Below, one piece after another: positions 1 to 8,755 of a stretch of DNA of 64,000 nucleotides (position 1 is its first letter; each line of letters begins with the position of its first letter). A program made the position numbers and the translations under genes. This DNA comes from Spiroplasma endosymbiont of Atherix ibis (lineage in GTDB: Bacteria; Bacillota_I; Bacilli_A; Mycoplasmatales; Mycoplasmataceae). The stretch lies in NCBI RefSeq assembly GCF_964020005.1, contig NZ_OZ026474.1, positions 434,001 to 498,000 of the forward strand, in the 5' to 3' direction. A model generated the notes under the pieces. It did no database searches. It was not told the DNA's origin and saw only the letters and a program-made list of their open reading frames with translations.

Positions 1-471
1 ATAAATTATTTATCAGAAATTAAATTATTTGATACAAATTTACTTAATAATAAAATTTATATTCAAAATAATCTTTCAAATGAAAATTGTTTATCATTAG
101 TATCATGAGAAAAATTTAAAAATGAGAGTTAAAGATATATAGTATCTCCATTAATAAAAACTGGTATTTCTAATTGACCTATGTTTCAAAAATGATTAAC
201 TGTTAAATCAAATGAATTATATATGAAATTAAACTCAGATTTAAAATCAGAAATTAAATCTACAAAACAAAGAGAAGCAATGAGTGAATTAAATCAAATA
301 GCAAATGAATGATTAACAAAATATAGCTTAAAATTAAAATATTTACAACCTTATTTTGATAAAAAATATCCTTTTGTATCAAATTATAAAATTGAACAGT
401 TAGTTTTACTGATTATTCAAACAATTGATAAAATTGATTCAAAACAATGAATAATAAAAAATGATAACTAA
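1..471 (+). pseudogene. Unrecognised gene, 3' part, broken by an in-frame TAA
   Basis: The frame is open from the window edge to TAA at 469-471 except for one TAA at 130-132. TGA codons in it are read as Trp. The readable part after position 132 encodes about 112 residues, hydrophilic and probably helical, with no motif I recognise. The gene meets the next gene tail to tail, and the two stop codons overlap at 469-470. A single substitution and no frameshift separate the halves, the same damage type as in other accessory genes here. The 5' end lies outside the window, so neither function nor full length can be judged. Confidence 0.5.
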
Positions 472-1004
472 TAGTAATCATCATCGTCATTATATTTATT
501 TTTTATTAAATAATTATTTCTTTTTTTAATATAGTCTTTTTCTGGTTTTCCAATTTCATGATATTTATCACGACTTGCTTTAATTCTTAATTTTTTAAGT
601 TCTTCATCACAATAAACTCATGTTAATCACACTATATGAAAGTGTCTTAAATATTTAATTTCTCTTTCATTATACATTTCAAAACTTAATGCTTGTGCTT
701 CTCTTTGAGCATAGTCTATTCATTTTTGAGGATCAATATTTTCATTATATGCTTCTTTTGCCAATGCTTGATAAGATAATGCTTTTTTTACAATTATATC
801 CTCTAAAGACTGAAGTGTATTTGCAATTTCTGTAACAATTGCTTGATCGGATTCATCATAAGATTTAAATTGATGTTTTGATAAATAAAACATTTTGATG
901 CTTAGATTACTTGCAGGATTACCTCAAGTACCTAAGTGTTCTCTTTCTGAAATGATTTTAAATTCTGTTTCAATTTCTTTAAAAAACTCTGATTTAATTT
1001 GCAT
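468..1004 (-). CDS. Conserved-looking hypothetical protein, 178 aa
   Basis: An intact frame with TGA as Trp encodes a soluble protein starting MQIKSEFFKEIETEFK. The start ATG (1004-1002) is preceded by a GGTGAT-like ribosome binding site. No signal peptide or membrane segment is visible; the middle is rich in Glu, Gln and Ala and probably helical, and the C-terminus is a Lys/Asn/Asp tail. I do not recognise the family. The gene is divergent from truB, and the 115-nt gap holds ATTATA/TATAAT-like boxes on both strands. Its stop overlaps that of the convergent broken gene by 2 nt. Confidence 0.7.
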
Positions 1005-1085
1005 TACATCACCGCTCTATCCCAACATTAATTATATTATAACATATTTTTTTAAAAAATTAACAGTCTAGAGTTAAAGCAGTTG

Positions 1086-1091
1086 TATAAT
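1086..1091 (+). promoter_or_regulatory. -10 box before truB
   Basis: TATAAT lies 28 nt upstream of the truB start and is followed by a strong GGAGGTGG ribosome binding site at 1109-1116. No convincing -35 box is visible at the usual distance. Confidence 0.4.
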
Positions 1092-1118
1092 AATATATGT
1101 AATAATTTGGAGGTGGCT

Positions 1119-2042
1119 ATGATGGCTAATAAGTCAGGAATTTTTTTAATAAATAAACCACAAAATATAACATCAAATGATTTAATTCAAAAAATTAAAA
1201 AAAAATTAAGTATAAATAAAATAGGTCATGCAGGAACATTAGATCCATTAGCAACAGGTCTAATGGTTATTTTAATAAATCAAGCCACTAAGATTTCTAA
1301 TTTTCTTTTAAGTAGTGATAAAAGTTATATTGTTACAATGAAATTATTTGTTCAAACAGATTCACAAGATATTACTGGAAATATTGTTGAAGAAGAACCT
1401 TTTAAAAAAATTTCAAAATCCTTAGTTAAAAAGATTATAAAAAAATATAATGGTTATATATATGATCAATATCCACCAGTATATTCAGCTGTTAAAGTAG
1501 ATGGAAAAAAGTTATATGAATATGCAATAAAAAATCAAGAAGTTGTTATAAAACCAAGAAAAGTTACAATAAAAGAATGTGAGTTAATAGAGTTCAATCA
1601 AAAACTTGGAACAATTAAATTAAAAGTTAGATCAAGCAAAGGAACTTATATTAGAAGTTTGGTTTCTGATATTGCAAAAGATTTAGAAACTATTGCAACT
1701 GTTTCACAACTTGAAAGAATTAGTTCTGGAGGTTTTTTACTTAAAAATGCAAAAGGAATTGATGAAATTAAATTTTCAGATTTAATTAGTATGTACGATT
1801 CTTTAATGATTAATCAACATCCTATTGTAGAATATCATAGAGTAAAAGATATTAAACAAGGAAAAACTATTACATTGACTGGAATTAATTACCCTATAGT
1901 TTTTATCATAAATGATAAAAAAACTGTTATTGCAATTTATAAACATATTGCACATGATTTATATAAGTGTCAAAGAGGACTGTGAGATGAAACTCCTTTA
2001 GAAGAATTAACAGAGGCTGAAAGGAATGGCTATTATGATTAA
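1119..2042 (+). CDS. truB: tRNA pseudouridine(55) synthase TruB
   Basis: Makes pseudouridine 55 in the T-loop of most tRNAs. The protein (307 aa from the first ATG) has the TruB signature GHAGTLDPLATG near residues 38-49, whose Asp is the catalytic residue, then the SDKSYIVTMKL strand, YDQYPPVYSAVKVDGKKLYEYA and KGTYIRSL. Two ATG codons are adjacent (1119 and 1122); the second is better spaced from GGAGGTGG. TGA near 1983 is Trp, and the true stop is TAA at 2040. The C-terminus overlaps ribF by 8 nt, so the two are translationally coupled. truB-ribF-rpsO is a common order in Firmicutes and Mollicutes. Confidence 0.95.
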
Positions 2043-2772
2043 AGTTGAAACATTTCTAAATAAAGAAGAAATGTTTAATTTTAATATTGTCAATAATATA
2101 ATATGTATTGGATTTTTTGATTGAATACATAAAATGCATAAAAAAATTATTTTAAAGACTAAAAGTATCTCAAAAATAGAAAAAACAACTTGATCAATAA
2201 TTACTTTTTCAGAGAAAATTTCAGATTTCATTAATAAAAAATCAAATTGTTTTCAATCAAAAGAGCAAAAATATAATCTAATCAAAAAAAAATATAATCC
2301 AGATTTTTTGTTTGAAATACAAGTTAATAATGAAACTATTAAAAAATCACCTAAGGAGTTTTGTGATTTCATAAAAACTAAATTAAATGTAAAAAAAATT
2401 GTTGTTGGCAGTGATTTTAGATTTGGTTTTAAAAATCAAGGAGATATAGAATTTCTTCAAAACTATTTTGGAAAATCAAATATTATAATATTTGAAAGAG
2501 TTAAAGGAATTTCATCAACATTAATTAAAGAAAATATATCTTTAGGAAACATTAATAAAATAAAGCAAATTTTAGGTAAAAATTTAGTTGTTAGTTTAAA
2601 AAAAGTTCAAAAAAATAAGTATTTAATTCAAGATTTTAATATAATTTTGTCAAAAGGAAATTATTTGATTAAAATTCAAAAAAATATTCAAAAAGTAGAA
2701 ATAATAGATAATATAGTTTATCTTAATAACTCAGATAATATTTTAGAAATAGAAATTTTGGAAAAGTTATAG
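2035..2772 (+). CDS. ribF: RibF-like FAD synthetase with altered nucleotide-binding motif, kinase domain missing
   Basis: In other bacteria RibF phosphorylates riboflavin and adenylylates FMN. This 245-residue protein has the N-terminal nucleotidyltransferase layout: the GFFD strand near residue 24, an ITFSEKISDFI stretch, VVGSDFRFGF near residue 120 and ISSTLIKENI near residue 160. It is shorter than usual (about 310), and the C-terminal riboflavin kinase barrel is short or absent. The usual G-x-FDG-x-H-x-GH motif reads GFFDWIHKMHK: both glycines are replaced, by Trp (a TGA codon) and Met. Position after truB and before rpsO supports the assignment. It may be a weak, repurposed or dying FAD synthetase. 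Confidence 0.75.
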
Positions 2773-2791
2773 TAAAAATCTTTTTTTTTGC

Positions 2792-2797
2792 TATAAT
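2792..2797 (+). promoter_or_regulatory. -10 box before rpsO
   Basis: TATAAT follows a T-run directly after ribF. The roughly 90-nt leader down to rpsO would be long enough for S15 autoregulation, though I could not define a specific fold. Confidence 0.4.
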
Positions 2798-2892
2798 TTT
2801 TTTGTATTGATGTTTTTACGTTGAAATGATTTTACCCTAAATTATTTCTTTGTTAAAACAAATTCAATCAAGATTAAAAGGGGGATTTAGAC

Positions 2893-3159
2893 ATGGTTTC
2901 TAAAGCACAAATTGAAAATATAGTAAAAGAATATGGTTCAAATCAAAATGATACTGGTAAAGCAGAAGTTCAAATTGCAATTTTAACTCAAGATATTCAA
3001 AATTTAAATGAACACTTAAACATACATAAAAAAGATATTACTTCAAGAAGAAGTTTATTAAAAAAAGTGGCTCAAAGAAGACATTTATTGAGTTTTTTAT
3101 TTAAAAAAGATTTTGAAAGATACAAAACAATTATTGAAAAATTAAAAATTAGAAAATAA
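2893..3159 (+). CDS. rpsO: 30S ribosomal protein S15
   Basis: An 88-residue protein, the family's usual length. S15 binds the central domain of 16S rRNA and nucleates platform assembly. The typical pieces are in order: [42 protein letters not shown] and a basic C-terminus ending KLKIRK. A strong GGGGG-type ribosome binding site (about 2880-2884) precedes ATG. It follows ribF with its own promoter-like TATAAT. Confidence 0.97.
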   Translation: MVSKAQIENIVKEYGSNQNDTGKAEVQIAILTQDIQNLNEHLNIHKKDITSRRSLLKKVAQRRHLLSFLFKKDFERYKTIIEKLKIRK

Positions 3160-3212
3160 GTATATTTATTTAAGTTACATAAATATAAGTAGATAAGTTT
3201 GAAAAAATAATG

Positions 3213-3218
3213 TATAAT
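3213..3218 (+). promoter_or_regulatory. -10 box before the basic HNH-like gene
   Basis: TATAAT lies 75 nt upstream of the start at 3294, in an otherwise featureless AT-rich gap. Confidence 0.35.
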
Positions 3219-3293
3219 TAAATCATATTTTGATATAAAAAATAAATTTTTATCAAAATTTAATATTTTTTATTAGAAAGACGGTGTTATTAC

Positions 3294-3878
3294 ATGGCAA
3301 CTGCAATGAAAAAACCAGCAGCTAAAAAGACTACTACTAAAAAACCAGATAAAGCTGCTGTTAAGAAAGCTGCTTCAAATAAAAGTAGAGCAGTACATAT
3401 TCAAACTAGAAAGAAACCTAGTGATCCAAAACCAGAAAGAATTATTAATAAAACTATTAAATTAACTGATGGTCAAGAAAAATTCATATGAGAAAAAGCA
3501 GATCCAGTTTCAGCAACAAATGCTTCTATTTATAGACAAGATGTAGCTGGAGCTATTATGAGAGTTAGTGAGCATTGACAAGCTTCAGAATTTGGTTGAG
3601 TTTATAGTTTAATTGATCCAGAAGGAGAAACAGATGATGTAAATAACGTTGTTGCTATGCATTGAATGAATGCAAAAGTTAAACGTAAAGCATTAGAAGC
3701 TTGAACAGCTGTAGTTACAGGTGGAAGAGATATAACAGGTTTATTTAATCAGAAAAAAGAAGTTAAAATTCCTGGTATTCAATTAACAAAATCAAGAAAA
3801 ACAGTTTTATTCCAATCATCAAGAGTAGAACCTAGAAAAGTTAATATTCAAATTAGAACAGTAACTGGCAAAAAATAA
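3294..3878 (+). CDS. HNH-like fold protein with histone-like Lys/Ala tail, catalytic His apparently lost
   Basis: The 194-residue protein starts with about 45 residues of Lys, Ala, Thr and Pro resembling a histone H1 tail (KKPAAKKTTTKKP), then a globular part. The segment IYRQDVAGAIMRVSEH...FGWVYSLIDPEGETDDVNNVVAMHW matches the layout of small HNH-type proteins, which usually read D-x-x-G-x-x-I...yGWeiDHI.P.s.GG.dd..NLq.lHw.N. Here the DH pair is SL, while the later N and HW remain. Inference: a nucleic-acid-binding protein derived from an HNH nuclease, perhaps a nucleoid protein. TGA codons are Trp. It is monocistronic, with its own -10 box and a terminator. Function is not established. Confidence 0.55.
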
Positions 3879-3888
3879 TAAAAAAATT

Positions 3889-3910
3889 CTACTTTAGGTA
3901 GAGTTTTTTT
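3889..3910 (+). terminator. Rho-independent terminator after the HNH-like gene
   Basis: The stem TCTAC/GTAGA with a short loop is followed by a run of seven T, directly after the stop codon. Confidence 0.7.
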
Positions 3911-3914
3911 ATTA

Positions 3915-3920
3915 TATAAT
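3915..3920 (+). promoter_or_regulatory. -10 box before the structured RNA
   Basis: TATAAT six nucleotides upstream of the first hairpin would start a transcript near 3926, at the foot of the UUCG hairpin. Confidence 0.4.
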
Positions 3921-3924
3921 AAGT

Positions 3925-4047
3925 TTGTCCTTCGGGACACCAAGAATATTTGTTATTCTTTAAGTTTGCGTGAGATTTTAAAAACCGCTCAATAAATAAG
4001 TATTTCCTTTCTCATGCAATTTATAGCGGGTGGGAATATTTTTTTTG
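3925..4047 (+). ncRNA. Candidate structured RNA or leader upstream of miaA
   Basis: This 120-nt stretch is markedly GC-richer and more structured than neighbouring gaps. In order: a perfect TGTCC-TTCG-GGACA hairpin (3926-3939), a 7-bp AAGAATA/TATTCTT hairpin (3942-3960), then two crossing helices, GCGTGAGA (3968-3975) with TCTCATGC (4010-4017) and CCGCT (3985-3989) with AGCGG (4025-4029), an H-type pseudoknot. TATTTCC/GGGAATA (4001-4007/4032-4038) followed by eight T looks like a terminator. miaA starts 35 nt later. It does not match RNase P, tmRNA, SRP RNA, T-box or the common riboswitches I know. It could be a cis-regulator of miaA or an independent small RNA. Confidence 0.45.
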
Positions 4048-4081
4048 TTTATTTGTTTTTTTAGAAAGGTTATAACAAATT

Positions 4082-5005
4082 GTGAATAAAATAATAGTAA
4101 TAGTTGGACCAACCGCTAGTGGTAAAACCGATTTATCAATTAAAATAGCAAAAAAATTTAATGGTGAATGTATTAACTCAGATTCAACACAAATTTTTAA
4201 GGGAACAGATATAGCAACAAATAAAATAACTAAAGAAGAAATGCAAGGAATAAAACATCATTTAATTTCAATAAGAGAGGTTAATGAGAAATATTCTGTA
4301 GCAGATTTTCAAAAAGATGCTAGAAAAAAAATTGATGACATATTGAAAAAAGGTAAAACCCCAATAATTGTTGGAGGTACTGGATTGTATGTTAATGCTG
4401 TTTTAATGAATTACAATTTTGTAAATAAAGATCATATAAAAAATTTTGAACAAAAATATAATCATATTTCAAATGAAGAAATTTGACATATTTTAAATTT
4501 AAAAGATAAAGAAGAGGCAAAAAAAATTTATTTTAATAATAGAAAAAGAGTTATTAGAGCATTAGAAATAATTGAAATTAATAAAGGTATTGAAAAAACA
4601 AAAATTATTAAAAATAATAAAAAATATTTTTATAATAATTTACTAATTATTGGATTATTTCCACAAAGAGAGAAATTATATAGTAGAATAGATAATAGGG
4701 TATTTATTTTGACGGAACAAGGTTTTTTTAAAGAAATTGAAAATGCTTACAAAGCAAATAATTTTAATAAAAAGGCTCAAGCTCTTAAATGCATAGGCGG
4801 ACCAGAAATTATAAGATATCTTGAAAAAGAAATTACTTATGATGAATGTATAAAATTAATGCAAAAAAATAATAGGCATTATGCAAGAAGGCAATTAACT
4901 TGATTTAAAAATCAGTTAGAAAATATTAAATGATTTGAACATAGTTATGAAAATTATGATCAAATTACAGATGAAATAGTTGATTATATCAAACTAAATA
5001 TTTAG
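4082..5005 (+). CDS. miaA: tRNA dimethylallyltransferase MiaA
   Basis: Transfers dimethylallyl from DMAPP to A37 of tRNAs that read UNN codons. 307 residues, normal length. The P-loop GPTASGKT is at residues 9-16, NSDSTQIFKGTDIATNK holds the catalytic Asp, and GTGLYVNAVL, KRVIRALEI and the C-terminal IGGPEIIRYLE, RHYARRQLTWF segments are present. The start is GTG behind AGAAAGG; no upstream ATG is in frame. TGA codons are Trp. It lies directly downstream of the structured RNA candidate. Confidence 0.95.
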
Positions 5006-5040
5006 TTTTTAAAATTAAATACAAGTTAGGAGACTTATTT

Positions 5041-5793
5041 ATGTTATCTGTATACGAGCGTGTAGAGAACTTAATTAAGGACAATAAAAATACTACTTTT
5101 AAATTAATAGGAAAGCAAATTCTTGCTGACTGATCAGTTGGAATTTTTAAAACTCAAAATGAGATTAGTGAATCTTGTTTTGTTTCTTTAGCAACAGTCA
5201 CACAATTTGCAAAAGCATGTTTGTGTGAAGGTTATAAAGAACTTTCTATTAGATTAAAAGTTGAGTATGAAAATGTTATGCAAAATCAGGCAAAAAGTGT
5301 TATTGGAAATGAAATAGAGCAAGTTGGAATGAGAGCGGTCATATGCCAATGAGCAAATGAAAATGATGATTTTTTAATTGATTTAGCTAATAAAATTAAT
5401 GAAAAAAGAAAAGTTTGAATCTGTCCATCATATCAATCAATGTATCCAGCTAAATTTTTAGAAGATGTGTTGATAAATATTGGAATTCAAACAAAAATAA
5501 TTGATATGTCTTTTAATTTAGAAATAGGAAAACATTTGGAGTTTAATAATGAATTAATAGTTATTTTACTAACAGGAAGAGATACTGAAACAGTAGTAAT
5601 TGCTTTAGAATATCTTCTAAAAGGTAATAACGATCTTTACATTATAACTACTCCAAGTAATATATCAGAATTTCCTCAAATAAGAGAATTAAAACATATG
5701 CTTATAAATTTTCAAGATAATAATTTTTTTTATAAGTATAGATGTTATGCATTAATTACATTGTTCTTTGCATTAAGTGAAAAAATAAATTAA
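5041..5793 (+). CDS. MurR/RpiR-family transcriptional regulator
   Basis: The 250-residue protein has the RpiR layout: an N-terminal helix-turn-helix of about 75 residues (SVYERVENLIKDN...QNEISESCFVSLATVTQFAKACLCEGYKELS), then a SIS-type sugar-phosphate-binding domain with strands such as VWICPSYQSM and LIVILLTGRDTETVVIALEYL. These proteins usually control sugar-phosphate or amino-sugar genes. GGAG precedes ATG at 5041. It stands alone between miaA and tRNA-Gly, so no target is implied by position. Confidence 0.8.
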
Positions 5794-5834
5794 AAATATA
5801 TAAATCTAAAAAACAAAAAAATGTTGTAAAAGTA

Positions 5835-5863
5835 TTGACATCTGCAAATCAATTATATATATT
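5835..5863 (+). promoter_or_regulatory. Promoter of tRNA-Gly
   Basis: TTGACA (5835-5840) and TATATT (5858-5863) are separated by 17 nt, placing the start about 12-15 nt before the mature tRNA. Confidence 0.7.
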
Positions 5864-5881
5864 CATTAATGTAATTAATTT

Positions 5882-5955
5882 GCGGGTGTAGTTTAATGGT
5901 AGAACTTCAGCCTTCCAAGCTGACTGTGAGGGTTCGATTCCCTTCACCCGCTCCA
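5882..5955 (+). tRNA. tRNA-Gly (anticodon TCC), CCA encoded
   Basis: A 74-nt cloverleaf: acceptor GCGGGTG/CACCCGC, D-arm with TAGTTTAATGGTAGAA, anticodon loop CTTCCAA, T-arm GAGGGTTCGATTCCCTT, discriminator T and encoded CCA. TCC can read all four Gly codons by wobble, as usual in Mollicutes. Confidence 0.97.
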
Positions 5956-5967
5956 TTAAGAAATTTC

Positions 5968-5990
5968 AAATCCCTTATGGGATTTTTTTA
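5968..5990 (+). terminator. Terminator after tRNA-Gly
   Basis: The stem AAATCCC/GGGATTT with loop TTAT is followed by a T-run. Confidence 0.85.
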
Positions 5991-6026
5991 TTTATAATTA
6001 TAAATAGAATTTAAATAGGTGAGAAA

Positions 6027-6731
6027 ATGAAAACTAATATTTTTAAAGATTTTAATGAATTAAGAACTCCTTTTTTTAGAAGTTTTCTTTTTTTACTAAT
6101 TGAATCAATATTGCCAGGTCTAATTATCTGATTAACTGTTGGATTTGATTTTAATTTTACACTAAATAATAAATTACCATATCCAAAAGTAGGTTATGTT
6201 GCATTAATTTGTATTGTTTATTTTATATATACTTTTTTATTGACTTATATATTTTATAAACTTAAATGACATGAAGTAGATCATTTTACTTTTGCATTTT
6301 TAATAACTTTGATTTTAATATGTATTATCATGTTTGGCAGTTTTATGAGTAATCATAATTTATGAATATTAATAAAATTTATTTCAATATCTTTAATAGT
6401 TGTCTTATTAACTCCTTTAATTGTTTTTATAACAGCTCTTATTAGAAATAATAATTTAAAAAAACAAGAAGAATTTGAAAAAATATATGAAGCATATAAA
6501 AATGGTGAAATAATACCATCTAACAAACTTTTGAAAGCTCAAAGATATCAAAAATACTTAATTAAAAAAGAAACTAAAAAAGCGGAACTTGAAATATTTA
6601 AAAAGAAACTTGATCAAAAATTTAAGTTGGAACTTGAAAATCAAGAGCAAAAACAAGATTTGAAAAAGCAAAAAATAATTAGTAAACTTGATAAAAAAGA
6701 ACAAAAACAAAGAGAAAAACAGAAAGATTAA
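6027..6731 (+). CDS. Hypothetical membrane protein with charged coiled-coil tail
   Basis: 234 residues. The N-terminal 140 residues carry about four hydrophobic segments (SFLFLLIESILPGLIIWLTV; VGYVALICIVYFIYTFLLTYIF; FAFLITLILICIIMFGSF; ISISLIVVLLTPLIVFITALI), followed by about 90 residues of Lys/Glu/Gln-rich predicted coiled coil that should lie in the cytoplasm. I recognise no family. ATG follows AGGTGAG. It is convergent with the next gene: the coding ends overlap by 2 nt and share a two-way terminator. Confidence 0.7.
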
Positions 6732-6749
6732 TAATGCTTTCTGTTTTTT
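6715..6749. terminator. Bidirectional terminator inside overlapping gene ends
   Basis: A perfect inverted repeat AAAAACAGAAAG / CTTTCTGTTTTT with a 10-nt loop spans the last codons of both convergent genes. A-runs on one side and T-runs on the other would let it stop transcription from either direction. Confidence 0.75.
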
Positions 6750-7519
6750 AATCTATTTAGTTTATTTTTATATATTATTTTAAATTCTTCATTATTTTGT
6801 TTTTCAAACATAAAGTAAGCTCAAAAAGTTCATAATAAATCTTGATATTTAATTATTTTATTTAATGTATCTAATTCAGTTATTGAAATTATTTTTCTTT
6901 CAATACATTTATTTATAAAATAATTTATTAATTTTTCATCATCATTTAAAGTTTCAGTTATAAAACTAGCAAGATCAAAAAATTTATTATTTAACATTAC
7001 ATAATCATAGTCTATAAAAATTAATTTATCTTTTTTAATTAAAATGTTACCTGGAACTAAATCATTATGACTTAAAACTAAATCTAGTTTATTAAATATT
7101 GATTCATAATTTTTAATTTCATCAATATAGTAATCATAAATTTCTAATTTATTTATAGTATTATCATGAAATTTATTTAAAAAATTTACATATTCAAACT
7201 TTTTTATTTTAGCTGAATTTATATTTAAATTATGCATTTTAATAATATTTTCAATAACCATATCTACTATTTTTTCTGTTAAATTAATTTTTTCAAGAGA
7301 ATGATAATTTTTTAAAAATTTGTATTGTGAAATTAGTTCTTCTTTCTCTCAATAAAAATTAATAGGGTTTAACAAGCAGTCTTGTTTTAACTTAATTAAT
7401 TGTTCCAAAAAATTATATTCGTTTTGCTTATCTAAATAAATATTATGAAAAAAAAGAGATTTTTTTATCACGATTTCATTTTCAACAATAATTTCATTTG
7501 TATATCCTTTAAATTTCAT
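6728..7519 (-). CDS. Choline kinase/aminoglycoside phosphotransferase-like protein (LicA-type)
   Basis: 263 residues with the APH/choline kinase signature: the Brenner-type motif LVLSHNDLVPGNILIKKDKLIFIDYDY (catalytic Asp in HND, metal-binding Asp in IDYDY), then KFFDLASFI. N-terminal strands carry VIKKSLFF, probably the ATP-binding Lys. ATG at 7519 follows GAGGT. Such proteins phosphorylate choline, ethanolamine or thiamine in lipid or cofactor salvage; I cannot choose the substrate. TGA codons at the C-terminus are Trp. Confidence 0.75.
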
Positions 7520-7578
7520 TTTTTTTACCTCATAATATTATAATATTATAATATTATTTAGAAAAAGGAGTTAATTAG

Positions 7579-8184
7579 ATGAATGTAATATGATTTGCCT
7601 CACAAAATGAAAGCAAAATAAAAGAATTAAAAGAACTTATACCTGAAATGGAAATTAAATCTCTAAGTGATTTAAAAAGTAATCTTGATATTCCTGAGAA
7701 TGAACCAACTTTTGAACAGAATGCTTTATTTAAAGCAAAAGTTTTATCAGAATTAGTAAAAGGAATTATAATAGCAGATGATTCAGGATTAAGCATTCCT
7801 GAATTAAACAACTTTCCTGGTATTTATTCAGCACGTTGAGCTAATCCTGAAAAAGATTGAAATAATATAAATAATATGCTTTTAGAAAAGTTACTACAAA
7901 ATGGATTATTAAATGACCAACAAAGAAGAGCTTTTTTTACATCATCTATAGCTTTTATTGATAATAATAAGAATATAGAAAAAATATTTACAGGAGTTAT
8001 AAATGGTGTAATTGTATCTAAACAAATTGGTGAAAATGGTTTTGCTTATGATAAAATTTTTAAACCTGATGACTGTAATAAAACTTTTGCAGAAATGTCA
8101 AAAGAGGAAAAAAATCTAATATCACATAGAAATATTTCTATTGGAAAATTAAGAAAATACTTAAAAGATAATAATTATTTTTAA
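7579..8184 (+). CDS. rdgB: XTP/dITP diphosphatase (RdgB/HAM1 family)
   Basis: Removes deaminated purine nucleoside triphosphates (dITP, XTP) from the pool. 201 residues, usual length. N-terminal WFASQNESKIKELKE binds phosphates. ADDSGLSIPELNNFPGIYSARW is the family core, with the catalytic Asp in ADDSG; GENGFAYDKIF and the C-terminal SHRNISI follow. ATG at 7579 follows AAAGGAG; a later in-frame ATG would remove the phosphate-binding segment. trmL follows after 12 nt, so the two are probably cotranscribed. Confidence 0.93.
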
Positions 8185-8196
8185 AAGGAGTTAGTT

Positions 8197-8715
8197 ATGA
8201 GAAAAATTAATATAGTTTTGTTTGAACCAGAAATAGCAGATAATGTAGGAGCTATTATGAGAACATGTGCATTAACAAATGCCAAGCTTCATTTAATTGA
8301 ACCTTTTGGTTTTATTTTTGATAAAAGAAACTTTGCTAGAAGTAGTGCAAATAATTTTGAAGGTTGTGAATATTTAAGATATGATGATTGAAATCATTTT
8401 AATGATGTAAATCAAAATCCTAATTTATTTTGTATGACAAGATATGGTAAAAAACCAATAAGTGATTTTGATTTTTCACAGATAGATAATGAAATATTTA
8501 TAATGTTTGGAAAAGAATCAACAGGAATTCCAAAAAGTATATTAAAAAATAATATTGATAAGTGTTTTAGAATACCAATGATTGCTAGTGGAAGAAGTTT
8601 AAATATTGCAAATTCAATGGGAATTGTAACATATGAAGTTTTAAGGCAATGAAATTACTTAGACTTGTCAAAAGTTGAAGTAGAAAAGGGAGAAGACTAT
8701 CTTGAAAGAGATTAA
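8197..8715 (+). CDS. trmL: tRNA (cytidine/uridine-34-2'-O)-methyltransferase TrmL
   Basis: A SPOUT methyltransferase that methylates the ribose of the wobble nucleotide in tRNA-Leu isoacceptors. 172 residues. The family blocks are present: LFEPEIADNVGAIMRTC at the N-terminus, LIEPFGF, FIMFGKESTGIPKSIL (SAM-binding knot) and RIPMIASGRSLNIANSMGIVTYEVLRQW. AAAAGGAG precedes ATG at 8197. It is part of the rdgB-trmL-helicase cluster. Confidence 0.92.
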
Positions 8716-8755
8716 TAAGTTATAATAAAATTTGTATGTAAATAGGAGGTACAAT

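Noticed and set aside
4025-4040. T-box antiterminator in the RNA before miaA
   Set aside because: AGCGGGTGGGA only superficially resembles the T-box core; the conserved order and the ACCGCG end are missing and no specifier stem fits.
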